DNA from: a virus
Length of the DNA: 29,841 nt
Strand: one strand, 5' to 3'
Virus record (IMG/VR): IMGVR_UViG_3300017527_000151
Coordinates: 1-29,841 of that record
The notes beneath the pieces are model-generated. The model saw nothing but the letters and a program-made list of their open reading frames with translations, was not told the origin of the DNA and did no database searches. A program made the position numbers and the translations under genes. This document shows, one piece after another, positions 24,882 to 29,841 of the stretch; positions within the stretch are counted from its first letter, which is position 1, and every line of letters starts with the position of its first letter.

Positions 24882-25089
24882 ATTAGCTATTCAGATCCAA
24901 GAAAACTACGTTGATATGAGGCAATATGTTACTGACCTAGAGCTTACACATCTTAGACGTAAGAAGGATAGTAATGAAGGAAAATTAGAAAGGTATGAGG
25001 AAGAATCATATCAGCAACTTCTTGAACAAAGGGCATATTTTTTAAAACAGCAAGATTCTTTGAAAAGGTTGAAGGCGCAGATCAAATAG
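24730..25089 (+). CDS. TM plus coiled-coil protein, i-spanin-like
   Basis: 119 residues from ATG 24730, chosen because GAGGA at 24717-24721 is 8 bases upstream (an earlier in-frame start at 24691 has none). The topology is N-terminal basic tail, TM at about 10-34 (LIKTVLVLGSIATALGSIIT), then DTRYAHAEDV and a long charged helix to the end (VTDLELTHLRRKKDSNEGK, YQQLLEQRAYFLKQQ). This is i-spanin-like in shape, and similar DTRYAHAEDV proteins are frequent in phages. Together with the lipoprotein upstream it may bridge the envelope during lysis. Confidence 0.7.
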   Translation: MNVKLNENKGLIKTVLVLGSIATALGSIITVWLLIDTRYAHAEDVSKSQNKLAIQIQENYVDMRQYVTDLELTHLRRKKDSNEGKLERYEEESYQQLLEQRAYFLKQQDSLKRLKAQIK

Positions 25090-25090
25090 A

Positions 25091-25119
25091 TTGAACCTTT
25101 TTCTTTAAGATGCAATACT
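25091..25119 (+). promoter_or_regulatory. candidate sigma70-type promoter
   Basis: TTGAAC at 25091-25096 and AATACT at 25114-25119 are separated by 17 bases, and a TGC extension precedes the -10 box. Both hexamers match consensus at four of six positions. It lies 51 bases before the start at 25170 and after the end of the lysis operon. Confidence 0.42.
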
Positions 25120-25169
25120 ACACCATGAATAAAAGCTTTCTATTCAATCTTTAATTAGAGGATTATAAC

Positions 25170-25586
25170 ATGTTAGATCTTAATTCCGCTTTATCCGTTG
25201 ATTACACACTGCCTGTTCAGTTAATCAATTCTGATACTGACACTGACGGTGCTACTGGTGTTAGCTTGGCTGACAACCATTCTGCAATCATTACTTTTGT
25301 TACAGGTGTTTTAACCGATGGTGACTATCTGCCTGTAGTTTTGGAATCTGTTGACGGTGGTAGTACTTGGACTGCTGTAGCCGCTGCTGATCTGCACGGT
25401 GCTCTTGAAATTTGGGATGCAGATACAGATGATGACGCTATCCAAACTGTTGGTTACAAAGGTAGTGCTGGCATGATTAACGTGCGTATTACTTCTACTA
25501 ATAACGCTGGTTCTGGTGCTACTCTCGGTGCGTTCGTTACCTTAGGTGATGAAAAACAGGCTGGTGGTTCTAGTATAGTTGCCTAA
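25170..25586 (+). CDS. beta-rich virion protein in its own transcription unit
   Basis: 138 residues, acidic (many Asp), with DNHSAIITFVTGVLTDGDY, LPVVLESVDGGSTWTAVAAA, ALEIWDADTDDDAIQTVGYK and INVRITSTNNAGSGA. This pattern (TG.lTDG...P.L..S.D..sTwt.vaaaDL, then VGYkG) marks a small beta-sandwich protein common in phage structural regions, often thought to be a head decoration or minor virion component. The leader ATTAGAGGATTATAAC is a strong ribosome-binding site. Upstream promoter and downstream terminator frame it as a single-gene unit, suggesting high expression. The exact role is unknown. Confidence 0.75.
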   Translation: MLDLNSALSVDYTLPVQLINSDTDTDGATGVSLADNHSAIITFVTGVLTDGDYLPVVLESVDGGSTWTAVAAADLHGALEIWDADTDDDAIQTVGYKGSAGMINVRITSTNNAGSGATLGAFVTLGDEKQAGGSSIVA

Positions 25587-25593
25587 CCTAATA

Positions 25594-25664
25594 GGGGACT
25601 TTAGGTTTAGGATCTTTAAGGTCCAGAGTGCGTTTAGAGTTGTCCCCCTCTTGGCGCCCACGCC
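25594..25664 (+). ncRNA. structured 3' RNA after the 25170 gene
   Basis: GGGGAC (25594-25599) can pair with GTCCCC (25642-25647). Inside, GGATC (25610-25614) pairs with GGTCC (25620-25624) with one G-U. Next, GGCG (25653-25656) pairs with CGCC (25661-25664). An alternative pairing uses the CCTAA and TTAGG copies at 25582-25590 and 25601-25611. The region may be a structured 3' UTR protecting the message or a small RNA; only hand folding supports it. Confidence 0.35.
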
Positions 25665-25679
25665 TGGTGGAAATCCGGG

Positions 25680-25713
25680 AAGGGTCACTACTGAAAGGTA
25701 GCGGCCCTTTTAT
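25680..25713 (+). terminator. intrinsic terminator, plus strand
   Basis: The 12-base arms AAGGGTCACTAC (25680-25691) and GTAGCGGCCCTT (25698-25709) pair with one G-U and one mismatch around a TGAAAG loop, followed by TTTATT. It ends the rightward transcript where the leftward genes converge. Read leftward it lacks a clear U tract. Confidence 0.75.
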
Positions 25714-25715
25714 TC

Positions 25716-25877
25716 CTACGTGGTTTTACTTTCTAACTTTTCTAGTAATTGGGAGAGTTCAATTCTTTCGGAAGGTGTAATTCTTAGAATGTTTCGTATG
25801 ATCCAACGTACATTTGTTATGGTTACTTTTCTTCTTGTGCTAGGTATTTTATTTGATAACGAATTAGAAAATTTCAT
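25716..25877 (-). CDS. small basic protein, 53 residues, end of the leftward operon
   Basis: A minus-strand ORF from ATG 25877 to TAG 25716. It starts in an ATGA overlap with the stop of the upstream gene at 25874, strong evidence for coupling. The product is basic in its first half (KFSNSLSNKIPSTRRKVTIT) with a helix VRWIIRNILRI, followed by an acidic, Leu-rich helix (ELSQLLEKLES). It could be a small regulator or an accessory partner of the upstream protein. I recognise no family. Its stop lies three bases from the convergent terminator. Confidence 0.68.
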   Translation of the reverse strand: MKFSNSLSNKIPSTRRKVTITNVRWIIRNILRITPSERIELSQLLEKLESKTT

Positions 25878-26203
25878 GTAAAAATAAACTCCTCTGGGTC
25901 ATCTGTTTTTTTAAATTTAACAGCGTAACGTGTTTTACCTTTTAAATCTATTCTAGATAAAATTATTTCATAAAAAGGTATCTTAGATCCTAATTGTACT
26001 TCTTCAAAATCTTTTGATACGGCTATATATTGTAAGAGATCTGTTTCATATTGATTATCAATTATATGGATAGGTACCACTCTAGAGAACAATGCATGTA
26101 AAGCTTTCCATTCTTCGTCACTATTAACTTCCAGTATCAAGATTTTGGAAACTTTAAATCTTCCAAGTTTTCGTGACATTGTTGTTTTTTTGTTTTCTGA
26201 CAT
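25874..26203 (-). CDS. hypothetical protein, 109 residues
   Basis: The protein starts MSENKKTTMSRKLGRFKVSK and continues ILILEVNSDEEWKALHALFS, VVPIHIIDNQYETDLLQYIA and YEIILSRIDLKGKTRYAVKF, a mixed alpha/beta pattern with an acidic end. AGGA lies 8-9 bases before ATG. It is the first gene after the 352-base non-coding gap and is coupled to the 53-residue gene. No function is recognised. Confidence 0.7.
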   Translation of the reverse strand: MSENKKTTMSRKLGRFKVSKILILEVNSDEEWKALHALFSRVVPIHIIDNQYETDLLQYIAVSKDFEEVQLGSKIPFYEIILSRIDLKGKTRYAVKFKKTDDPEEFIFT

Positions 26204-26309
26204 GCTTATTTTCCTATTTGATAGCTGTTGTAAGCGTTTCTAAGCTCGGTAAAAACTTTAAGTAGTACAATGCTATTACTTTACAGAAAACCGAATACAG
26301 GAAGCTTTA
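26204..26309. other. non-coding leader between the structured element and the 109-residue gene
   Basis: With the element above this completes a 352-base stretch without a gene. It holds a nested pairing, TCGGT/ACCGA (26245-26249 with 26290-26294) around AAGTA/TACTT (26259-26263 with 26276-26280). The minus-strand RBS AGGAAAATAAGC lies next to the gene start. No clear promoter is seen on either strand. Confidence 0.4.
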
Positions 26310-26554
26310 CATTCATTGGTCAAGGGTACTGGCAGGGCGCTAAACCTGCTTTTGAGTGTTCACCGTGTCTACCCGCGATCGCATATAGGCGTCTATAGTG
26401 GTATCAAGGTTCTGGCTTCCACTAATGCACGGATGCAGCCCGATTAAGCTCTATCCTGTGGTCAATTCCACGCACCTAACCTAGTAGTTCAACTCATTTC
26501 CCGCGTGAGCAGTGTGTCTGCTTTCCACACCGCAGTACCCTTGACCAATGAATG
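26310..26554. ncRNA. candidate structured RNA closed by a 22-bp perfect inverted repeat
   Basis: Bases 26310-26331 (beginning CATTCATTGGTC) are the exact reverse complement of 26533-26554. The 201-base interior is clearly richer in G+C than the flanks and lacks a useful ORF. Hairpins visible by eye are GCAGG/CCTGC (26332-26349), TATAG/CTATA (26384-26397), TAGTGG/CCACTA (26396-26424), TGCA/TGCA (26426-26437), GTGG/CCAC (26458-26471) and AGCAG/CTGCT (26508-26522); TGAGT/ACTCA (26353-26357 with 26492-26496) can join the ends. Some of these overlap as alternatives. The element begins one base after the stop of the minus-strand gene at 26556, in an otherwise gap-free operon, so leftward transcription is likely. 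A mobile DNA element is the alternative. Confidence 0.5.
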
Positions 26555-26555
26555 C

Positions 26556-26753
26556 TTAATTTTTGACATGTTGTACAATTATTAATACCTCACGCACACC
26601 TTTCAAATCTTTTTCATACTCATAACAATGTTTAGTAAAGTAATCTGTAACTGATTTAAGAGTATCTTTTTCTGATGTGACATACAGGCGTGTTGTTGTT
26701 ATTTCTTTACTGTCACCTTCACAATGTTCTGTTGTTACTTCAAATACTTTCAT
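26556..26753 (-). CDS. hypothetical protein, 65 residues
   Basis: A small acidic protein: strands MKVFEVTTEH and TTTRLYVTSEKD, a helix TLKSVTDYFTKHCYEYEKDL, and a final strand VREVLIIVQHV. This beta-alpha-beta order suggests a compact ferredoxin-like fold. Two Cys residues are present but form no metal-binding motif. It follows the preceding gene after 11 bases and stops one base before the inverted-repeat element. Unknown function. Confidence 0.68.
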   Translation of the reverse strand: MKVFEVTTEHCEGDSKEITTTRLYVTSEKDTLKSVTDYFTKHCYEYEKDLKGVREVLIIVQHVKN

Positions 26754-26764
26754 TGATTTTATTC

Positions 26765-27100
26765 CTATTCAATTATATGAAATGCATTGGGCGGTGCTCG
26801 TATTTTTATTTTTGTAAATAGCCAAGTGTAATCTATTACTGGTGAATCTGGTAGCGCAATTTTATTCGGTGCGTCAATCCAAAAATAAGAAGGGTGATAA
26901 AATTCATCAACTTTATCTGATTCCTTTTTCGGAAAGACCGTAATATCATAATCATCATCATACTCATAAAATGCATCTGTATAAGTACCATCAATGTGAT
27001 GGATGGTCACATTTCCGACAGGTGTATAATAGGTTGTAGTTTCTCCATCATTTACAATGGTACCAGAAGTACCATTATCGTAATAAGGATCAATTATCAT
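26765..27100 (-). CDS. hypothetical acidic protein, 111 residues
   Basis: Rich in Asp, Tyr and Thr (MIIDPYYDNGTSGTIVNDGE, YEYDDDYDITVFPKK) and Pro near the end. PVGNVTIHHIDG resembles PVGNVTVFYRFD in the Tat-signal protein at 27406, but the match is too short to argue homology. There is no signal sequence or TM. ATG directly abuts the stop of the Rrf2-like gene, so co-translation is likely. Function unknown. Confidence 0.68.
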   Translation of the reverse strand: MIIDPYYDNGTSGTIVNDGETTTYYTPVGNVTIHHIDGTYTDAFYEYDDDYDITVFPKKESDKVDEFYHPSYFWIDAPNKIALPDSPVIDYTWLFTKIKIRAPPNAFHIIE

Positions 27101-27403
27101 TTAAATTTGTATAGCATCTACCACTAATATATTTTTAAATGGAAGTGTGTACGGTAAATCATCTGGACATTCTAAAGCTACAGACAAATGATATAAACCA
27201 ATAGTTTCAAATGGTACTTTTAATCTATAACCACCTCCACAACCACGTCTTCCTACAGCATAAGGTTGAAGTTTAGTGACGCATTTTTCAATATACGATA
27301 CACTGCGATCAATATTTTCTGCAATTTGTTCAATAGTTATTCCAGGGTACCGGCTCATTTCTCGTAGTATTTGTATCGCCAAAATCATTTTACGGGTAAG
27401 CAT
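27101..27403 (-). CDS. Rrf2-like winged-helix protein
   Basis: 100 residues. The order matches the DNA-binding domain of Rrf2-family regulators: LTRKMILAIQILREMSR, the helix-turn-helix ITIEQIAENIDRS-SYIEKCV (about 21-45), and the wing GRRGCGGGYRL (about 51-61). Full Rrf2 proteins are about 150 residues with a dimerisation helix and often an Fe-S Cys cluster; this one ends soon after the wing and lacks the cluster. It may regulate phage genes or interfere with a host regulon. Start ATG lies two bases past the upstream stop. Confidence 0.72.
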   Translation of the reverse strand: MLTRKMILAIQILREMSRYPGITIEQIAENIDRSVSYIEKCVTKLQPYAVGRRGCGGGYRLKVPFETIGLYHLSVALECPDDLPYTLPFKNILVVDAIQI

Positions 27404-27405
27404 TA

Positions 27406-27813
27406 TTAGACTCCGTTATAAATACCTTTAGTAGTAATTGTCAAAGAAGTGAATGCTTTAATTTCAGGTCTGATAGGTGTTGCATGTACATCTAATCTAC
27501 CTAATACCCAATGGTCAAATCTATAAAACACTGTTACATTTCCTACAGGTGGATTATCGAATACAACATCTTCGGTTAATTGTTCACACAGTAATGTTTC
27601 ACCATCTTCAGTTATTTTGAACTTAATTGGTTTAGAAACTTCTTTACCTTTTTCATTTCTTAAAACAACCCAACCATCTACATATTGAAATAATTTTTTA
27701 GGGGGTGTTAGTTCAGGAATTATAAGATCATCAGCTTTTACAGGTTCAGATTTTAATCCTGCATAAGCGAGAAGAGGTGCTGGAAGTAACGAAAGAAACT
27801 TACGTCTATTCAT
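27406..27813 (-). CDS. exported protein with a twin-arginine signal
   Basis: 135 residues. The N-terminus MNRRKFLSLLPAPLLAYAG has the RRxFL twin-arginine motif, a short hydrophobic core and a plausible Ala-x-Ala-type end near KADD. The mature part is beta-rich (LFQYVDGWVVLRN, IKFKITEDGETLLCEQL, GNVTVFYRFDHWVLGRLDV). Tat-type signals at the N-terminus of small phage proteins of unknown function are known. It would be exported folded to the periplasm. It overlaps the upstream HTH gene by ATGA. Confidence 0.7.
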   Translation of the reverse strand: MNRRKFLSLLPAPLLAYAGLKSEPVKADDLIIPELTPPKKLFQYVDGWVVLRNEKGKEVSKPIKFKITEDGETLLCEQLTEDVVFDNPPVGNVTVFYRFDHWVLGRLDVHATPIRPEIKAFTSLTITTKGIYNGV

Positions 27814-28079
27814 AATCTTTTCCCATACTTTTGAGCCCTTTGAATGTGCAAGGTGACAGTGTTAGGACTGCATTCAAATTTCTTTGCGATTTCATGTACT
27901 TTCATACCACTCTCTCGCAAGGCCAACATCAATTTACCATCTTCTTTTGTCAACCAATTTTTAGATAGGCCATACTGTTTTCGTAACCTAGCAACTCTAG
28001 CTGTTGAAATGTTAAAGTGTTTGGCTGTAGCTTTTCCAGAATGATTTGAACTAAATTGGATAAATTCTTCAGGTATCAC
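27810..28079 (-). CDS. small protein with two helix-turn-helix motifs
   Basis: 89 residues with GTG start overlapping the upstream stop (GTGA). Two HTH-like segments are visible: residues about 15-37 (KATAKHFNISTARVARLRKQ) and about 58-82 (KVHEIAKKFECSPNTVTLHI). The second resembles sigma-region-4 or LuxR-type recognition helices. A transcriptional or DNA-binding role is likely. It overlaps the downstream Tat-signal gene by ATGA, so it may control its own operon. Confidence 0.72.
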   Translation of the reverse strand: MIPEEFIQFSSNHSGKATAKHFNISTARVARLRKQYGLSKNWLTKEDGKLMLALRESGMKVHEIAKKFECSPNTVTLHIQRAQKYGKRL

Positions 28080-28330
28080 CGCATTTCCTCATCCCGCAGT
28101 TGTTTTACAAACCACGCTAATCCTAGTATATACCTATCACTTACAGGTTCTCCTTTTTCTAAACGATTATAAGTACTTAGGCATATATCGGCTGTTCTAT
28201 TTCCTTCAATGGCGCAAGAGGCCATAGATTCTACATCCATCATTGTTATATTTGCTCTGACGTAGGCTAAAGCAGAAGGAGCCATAGGATGGTATTCTCC
28301 TATTTCTAATGTGGCTTCTTTAGTTGTCAT
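28076..28330 (-). CDS. hypothetical protein, 84 residues
   Basis: I chose ATG 28330 since AAGGA is 5 bases upstream; a longer frame to 28366 would overlap the small membrane gene. The protein begins MTTKEATLEIGEYHPMAPSA, continues helical with MDVESMASCAIEGNRTADIC and ends ILGLAWFVKQLRDEEMR. It is probably an alpha-helical bundle, perhaps with a degenerate HTH, but I do not recognise it. It is coupled to the two-HTH gene. Confidence 0.68.
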   Translation of the reverse strand: MTTKEATLEIGEYHPMAPSALAYVRANITMMDVESMASCAIEGNRTADICLSTYNRLEKGEPVSDRYILGLAWFVKQLRDEEMR

Positions 28331-28340
28331 AGGTATCCTT

Positions 28341-28451
28341 TTAATTACATTTTGTAAGCCATTCAATAATAGCGTCCATTAAATCTGGATCACCGATAAA
28401 AAATAGAAGTAGTAGAACAACACCTATAGTAATTGCTACATCACTGTTCAT
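28341..28451 (-). CDS. tiny single-TM protein, 36 residues
   Basis: ATG 28451 follows the upstream stop (28453-28455) by one base. The product is MNSDVAITIGVVLLLLFFIG followed by DPDLMDAIIEWLTKCN: one TM helix then an amphipathic helix. This composition is typical of small phage membrane peptides found in many genomes. Its stop is 10 bases from the next start and close to its RBS. Confidence 0.68.
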   Translation of the reverse strand: MNSDVAITIGVVLLLLFFIGDPDLMDAIIEWLTKCN

Positions 28452-28452
28452 A

Positions 28453-28788
28453 CTAATATAATCCTTCACTATAGAGTCTGACGTTATCTCCACCACATCC
28501 TCGTTCTATATCAATTGGTTGATTTGCTGCAAGAGCAACAATCATTGCTTCTTCTCTTGTTAAAAAAGTTCCGAATTGATCTATGAATCCTTGTTCCCAT
28601 CTGCCGGTACCGCGTTCTTTAAATGCCATATGTAAGGCACTATAGGTTAGACGCATCTGGTTATCCCAATGTCTTGCACTGCAAATAACTAAACCACTTA
28701 CAGGCTCTTTACATGCAGCACACACTACTACTTGTCGAGGTTTAGACATTCCGCTATCTTCCCAGTAATCTTCTATTGTTTCTAACAT
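28453..28788 (-). CDS. conserved phage protein with a CxxC motif
   Basis: 111 residues, or 98 if it starts at the internal MSKPRQVVVCAACK. Landmarks are VVVCAACKEPVSGLVICSAR, HWDNQMR, WEQGFIDQFGTFLTREEAMI, ALAANQ and the C-terminal LYSEGLY. This combination occurs in a widespread family of phage proteins of unknown function. CAAC may bind metal but only one CxxC pair is present. It lies nine bases after the 58-residue gene and just before the tiny TM gene. Confidence 0.75.
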   Translation of the reverse strand: MLETIEDYWEDSGMSKPRQVVVCAACKEPVSGLVICSARHWDNQMRLTYSALHMAFKERGTGRWEQGFIDQFGTFLTREEAMIVALAANQPIDIERGCGGDNVRLYSEGLY

Positions 28789-28797
28789 TATGTGATT

Positions 28798-28974
28798 CTA
28801 ATCAATATATACTGCCCATTTATTATACAAATCAATACCTGCAAACCAGTCGATAGTATCTTTTGCACGTTGTAATGGATCTGCAGTTGATGTGATTGTA
28901 TTTAATTCAACACTACCAAAGTTATCAAAATATGGACTATACAAAAATTCATTTAAATCAAAGTCAGTGCCCAT
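28798..28974 (-). CDS. small hypothetical protein, 58 residues
   Basis: A minus-strand ORF starting at ATG 28974, overlapping the upstream stop (TAATG). It is acidic and aromatic: MGTDFDLNEFLYSPYFDNFG, then LQRAKDTIDWFAGIDLYN and KWAVYID. It fills the gap between its neighbours exactly, with no other ORF there. No family is recognised; the segment ADPLQRAKDTIDWF looks like a helix that could bind a partner. Confidence 0.65.
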   Translation of the reverse strand: MGTDFDLNEFLYSPYFDNFGSVELNTITSTADPLQRAKDTIDWFAGIDLYNKWAVYID

Positions 28975-29468
28975 TAAATTTCTCCATCACTCCAACTCAT
29001 AACTGACATTAGCACTACCGTATTTTTTAAAATATTAACAAGTTGTTCTGATAATCCAAAGCGTTTTTGTTGCAGTTCAATACTTCTATAAATGTTTCCA
29101 TTCTTAGTACGTAAGGTTGCTGCTTTCCAATCACAGAGCATTTCTAATATATCTATTAAGTCCATACTATCAATACCATCAAGGTGCATTTCAGGATGAT
29201 GTCGATTATGTTGTTGATGGTGTTTAATTGCCGGTCCCATTTCTTTCATGCATTGACGGTACTCATCACTACCATATTCCAGGTGTTTAAGTTTAGGTGT
29301 ATACTCTGCAAAAGTCGCTGCCTCTGGATGCTTCATTTTACTTTGGTCATGTTGTAAAGCACGGCGACCTAATTCTACCTGCATGTTATAAAGTAACTTC
29401 TGCACTTCATGGATGTGTTCCCACGTTTCGAAATGGGTGGCTTTCTGATCATGTGTTAATTCAGTCAT
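28974..29468 (-). CDS. DUF5662-like protein
   Basis: 164 residues, His-rich. The order HIHEVQKLLYNMQVELGRRA, LQHDQSKMKHPEA, YGSDEYRQCMKEM, AIKHHQQHNRHHPEMH, MDLIDILEMLCDWKAA and SIELQQKRFGL fits the DUF5662 family known from phages. HD, HH and DxxxM residues suggest a metal-binding, HD-like helical fold, but activity is unproven. It is the first gene after the terminator at 29489 and near a palindrome, so a promoter or operator may lie at 29470-29492. Confidence 0.78.
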   Translation of the reverse strand: MTELTHDQKATHFETWEHIHEVQKLLYNMQVELGRRALQHDQSKMKHPEAATFAEYTPKLKHLEYGSDEYRQCMKEMGPAIKHHQQHNRHHPEMHLDGIDSMDLIDILEMLCDWKAATLRTKNGNIYRSIELQQKRFGLSEQLVNILKNTVVLMSVMSWSDGEI

Positions 29469-29478
29469 TGAATAAATC

Positions 29479-29492
29479 TTTTAACGTTAAAA
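29479..29492. promoter_or_regulatory. 14-bp perfect palindrome TTTTAACGTTAAAA
   Basis: This self-complementary site is 11 bases upstream of the start at 29468 and overlaps the U tract of the terminator. It could be an operator for the leftward operon or only an extension of the terminator region. Confidence 0.3.
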
Positions 29493-29515
29493 GGGGCAGC
29501 AAAATACTGCCCCTT
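29489..29515 (-). terminator. intrinsic terminator after the SPFH gene
   Basis: Perfect 9-base arms AAGGGGCAG and CTGCCCCTT (29491-29499 and 29507-29515) surround a 7-base loop. Read leftward, the stem runs into CCTTTTAA. It lies 9 bases after the stop of the gene at 29524 and separates it from the DUF5662-like gene. Confidence 0.7.
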
Positions 29516-29523
29516 AATTGTAG

Positions 29524-29841
29524 TTATTGTGCGGCAGACTGTTTAGTAAACATACGTATCTGTGCTCCAGTAGTAGTCAAAGCTTCATATGGCATAAATA
29601 CTGCGCTCTTATTTTCTGCCATAGCCTCTTGTACTTCTAAAGCTCTTAATTTCAATAACTCAGGAGTTATTCCTTCACCTATGATCTTGTTAGAATCTCG
29701 AATAGCTTTGGCTCTGGTTATCTTGATTTGATAATCAGCTTCTGCTAATAATCGTTCATTCTCTTTCTTTAGCAGATCAATTTTAGCAGTAGCTTTTTCC
29801 TTTTCTATTTCCATCTTTCTCTTTTTAGCAGCATCAATTGC
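29524..29841 (-). CDS. SPFH/prohibitin-like protein, C-terminal part (partial)
   Basis: The frame is open to the window edge, giving 105 residues. A charged coiled coil (AIDAAKKRKMEIEKEKATAK, KENERLLAEADYQIKITRA) is followed by SNKIIGEGITPELLKLRALE, FMPYEALTTTGAQIRMF and the end KQSAAQ. This matches the tail of prohibitin/SPFH proteins, which form ring or cage assemblies at membranes. The N-terminal TM and SPFH domain would lie beyond the window. Phage-borne prohibitin-like genes are known but their role is unsettled. Confidence 0.75.
   Translation of the reverse strand, partial: AIDAAKKRKMEIEKEKATAKIDLLKKENERLLAEADYQIKITRAKAIRDSNKIIGEGITPELLKLRALEVQEAMAENKSAVFMPYEALTTTGAQIRMFTKQSAAQ

Noticed and set aside
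25720-25881. Plus-strand ORF encoding a short hydrophobic peptide (FVMVTFLLVLGILF)
   Set aside because: It is antisense to the well-supported minus-strand gene at 25716-25877, has no RBS at useful distance and starts beyond the terminator.
26310-26554. tRNA, tmRNA or group I intron in the structured element
   Set aside because: No T-loop GGTTCGAATCC-like sequence, no tmRNA ends or tag ORF, and no interrupted gene on either side.
26563-26591. TTGACA on the plus strand as a promoter
   Set aside because: It lies in the coding end of the minus-strand gene at 26556, lacks a good -10 box and would read against the local operon.
29297-29731. 144-codon plus-strand ORF
   Set aside because: It is antisense to the DUF5662-like and SPFH-like genes, spans their terminator and has low-complexity shadow composition.

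Overview
The window looks like part of the genome of a tailed double-stranded DNA phage (or prophage) with a Gram-negative host. The Gram-negative inference rests on the lysis block, which carries a multi-TM holin candidate, a peptidoglycan hydrolase, a lipoprotein and a TM-plus-coiled-coil spanin-like protein. The DNA is AT-rich (about 35-38% G+C in hand-counted lines), except for a 4.4 kb block near 48%. Genes are tightly packed with ATGA, TAATG or similar overlaps. I recognise no tail sheath, so a long non-contractile tail is likely but not proven.

Layout: (1) 1-25586, plus strand. Late genes begin with the end of one gene and a hypothetical protein. A tail fibre with VGIG/LHV repeats (1303-3906) follows. 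Next come a 982-residue tail-tip/hub-like protein holding repeat arrays and a CAP-like domain, and three small coupled tail-tip genes (7098-8136). Then there is a high-GC cassette of virion proteins (8195 to about 12600), including a tandem paralogue pair. After that come small widespread phage structural proteins (13085-15421), and five consecutive LamG-like paralogues that share a LLIPGKKP motif and a PxQ[FI]L tail end (15424-19757). A 727-residue fibre made of 26 exactly phased 24-residue repeats closes the tail region (19761-21944). (2) 22355-25089 is a lysis module: TM/coiled-coil protein, holin candidate, TIGR02594-type hydrolase, a phospholipase A2-like protein, a lipoprotein and a spanin-like protein. 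(3) 25091-25713 is an apparently self-contained unit: promoter, 138-residue beta-rich structural protein, structured 3' RNA and a good intrinsic terminator. (4) 25716-29841, minus strand, converges on that terminator. It carries short accessory or early-type genes: Rrf2-like and other HTH proteins, a Tat-signal protein, a DUF5662-like protein, tiny membrane proteins and the C-terminus of an SPFH/prohibitin-like protein.

The most unusual features are: the 24-residue repeat fibre whose module also heads two of the LamG proteins; the sharp GC step inside one gene that coincides with a domain boundary; the PLA2-like gene in the lysis block; the CAP-like domain inside a tail-tip repeat array; and a 352-bp non-coding gap on the minus side holding a GC-richer 245-bp element closed by a perfect 22-bp inverted repeat, a candidate undescribed structured RNA.

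Five small genes shorter than 60 codons are well supported by overlap and ribosome-binding context (3919, 13900, 25716, 28341 and 28798). No tRNA, CRISPR array, reverse transcriptase, integrase or transposase gene was seen.
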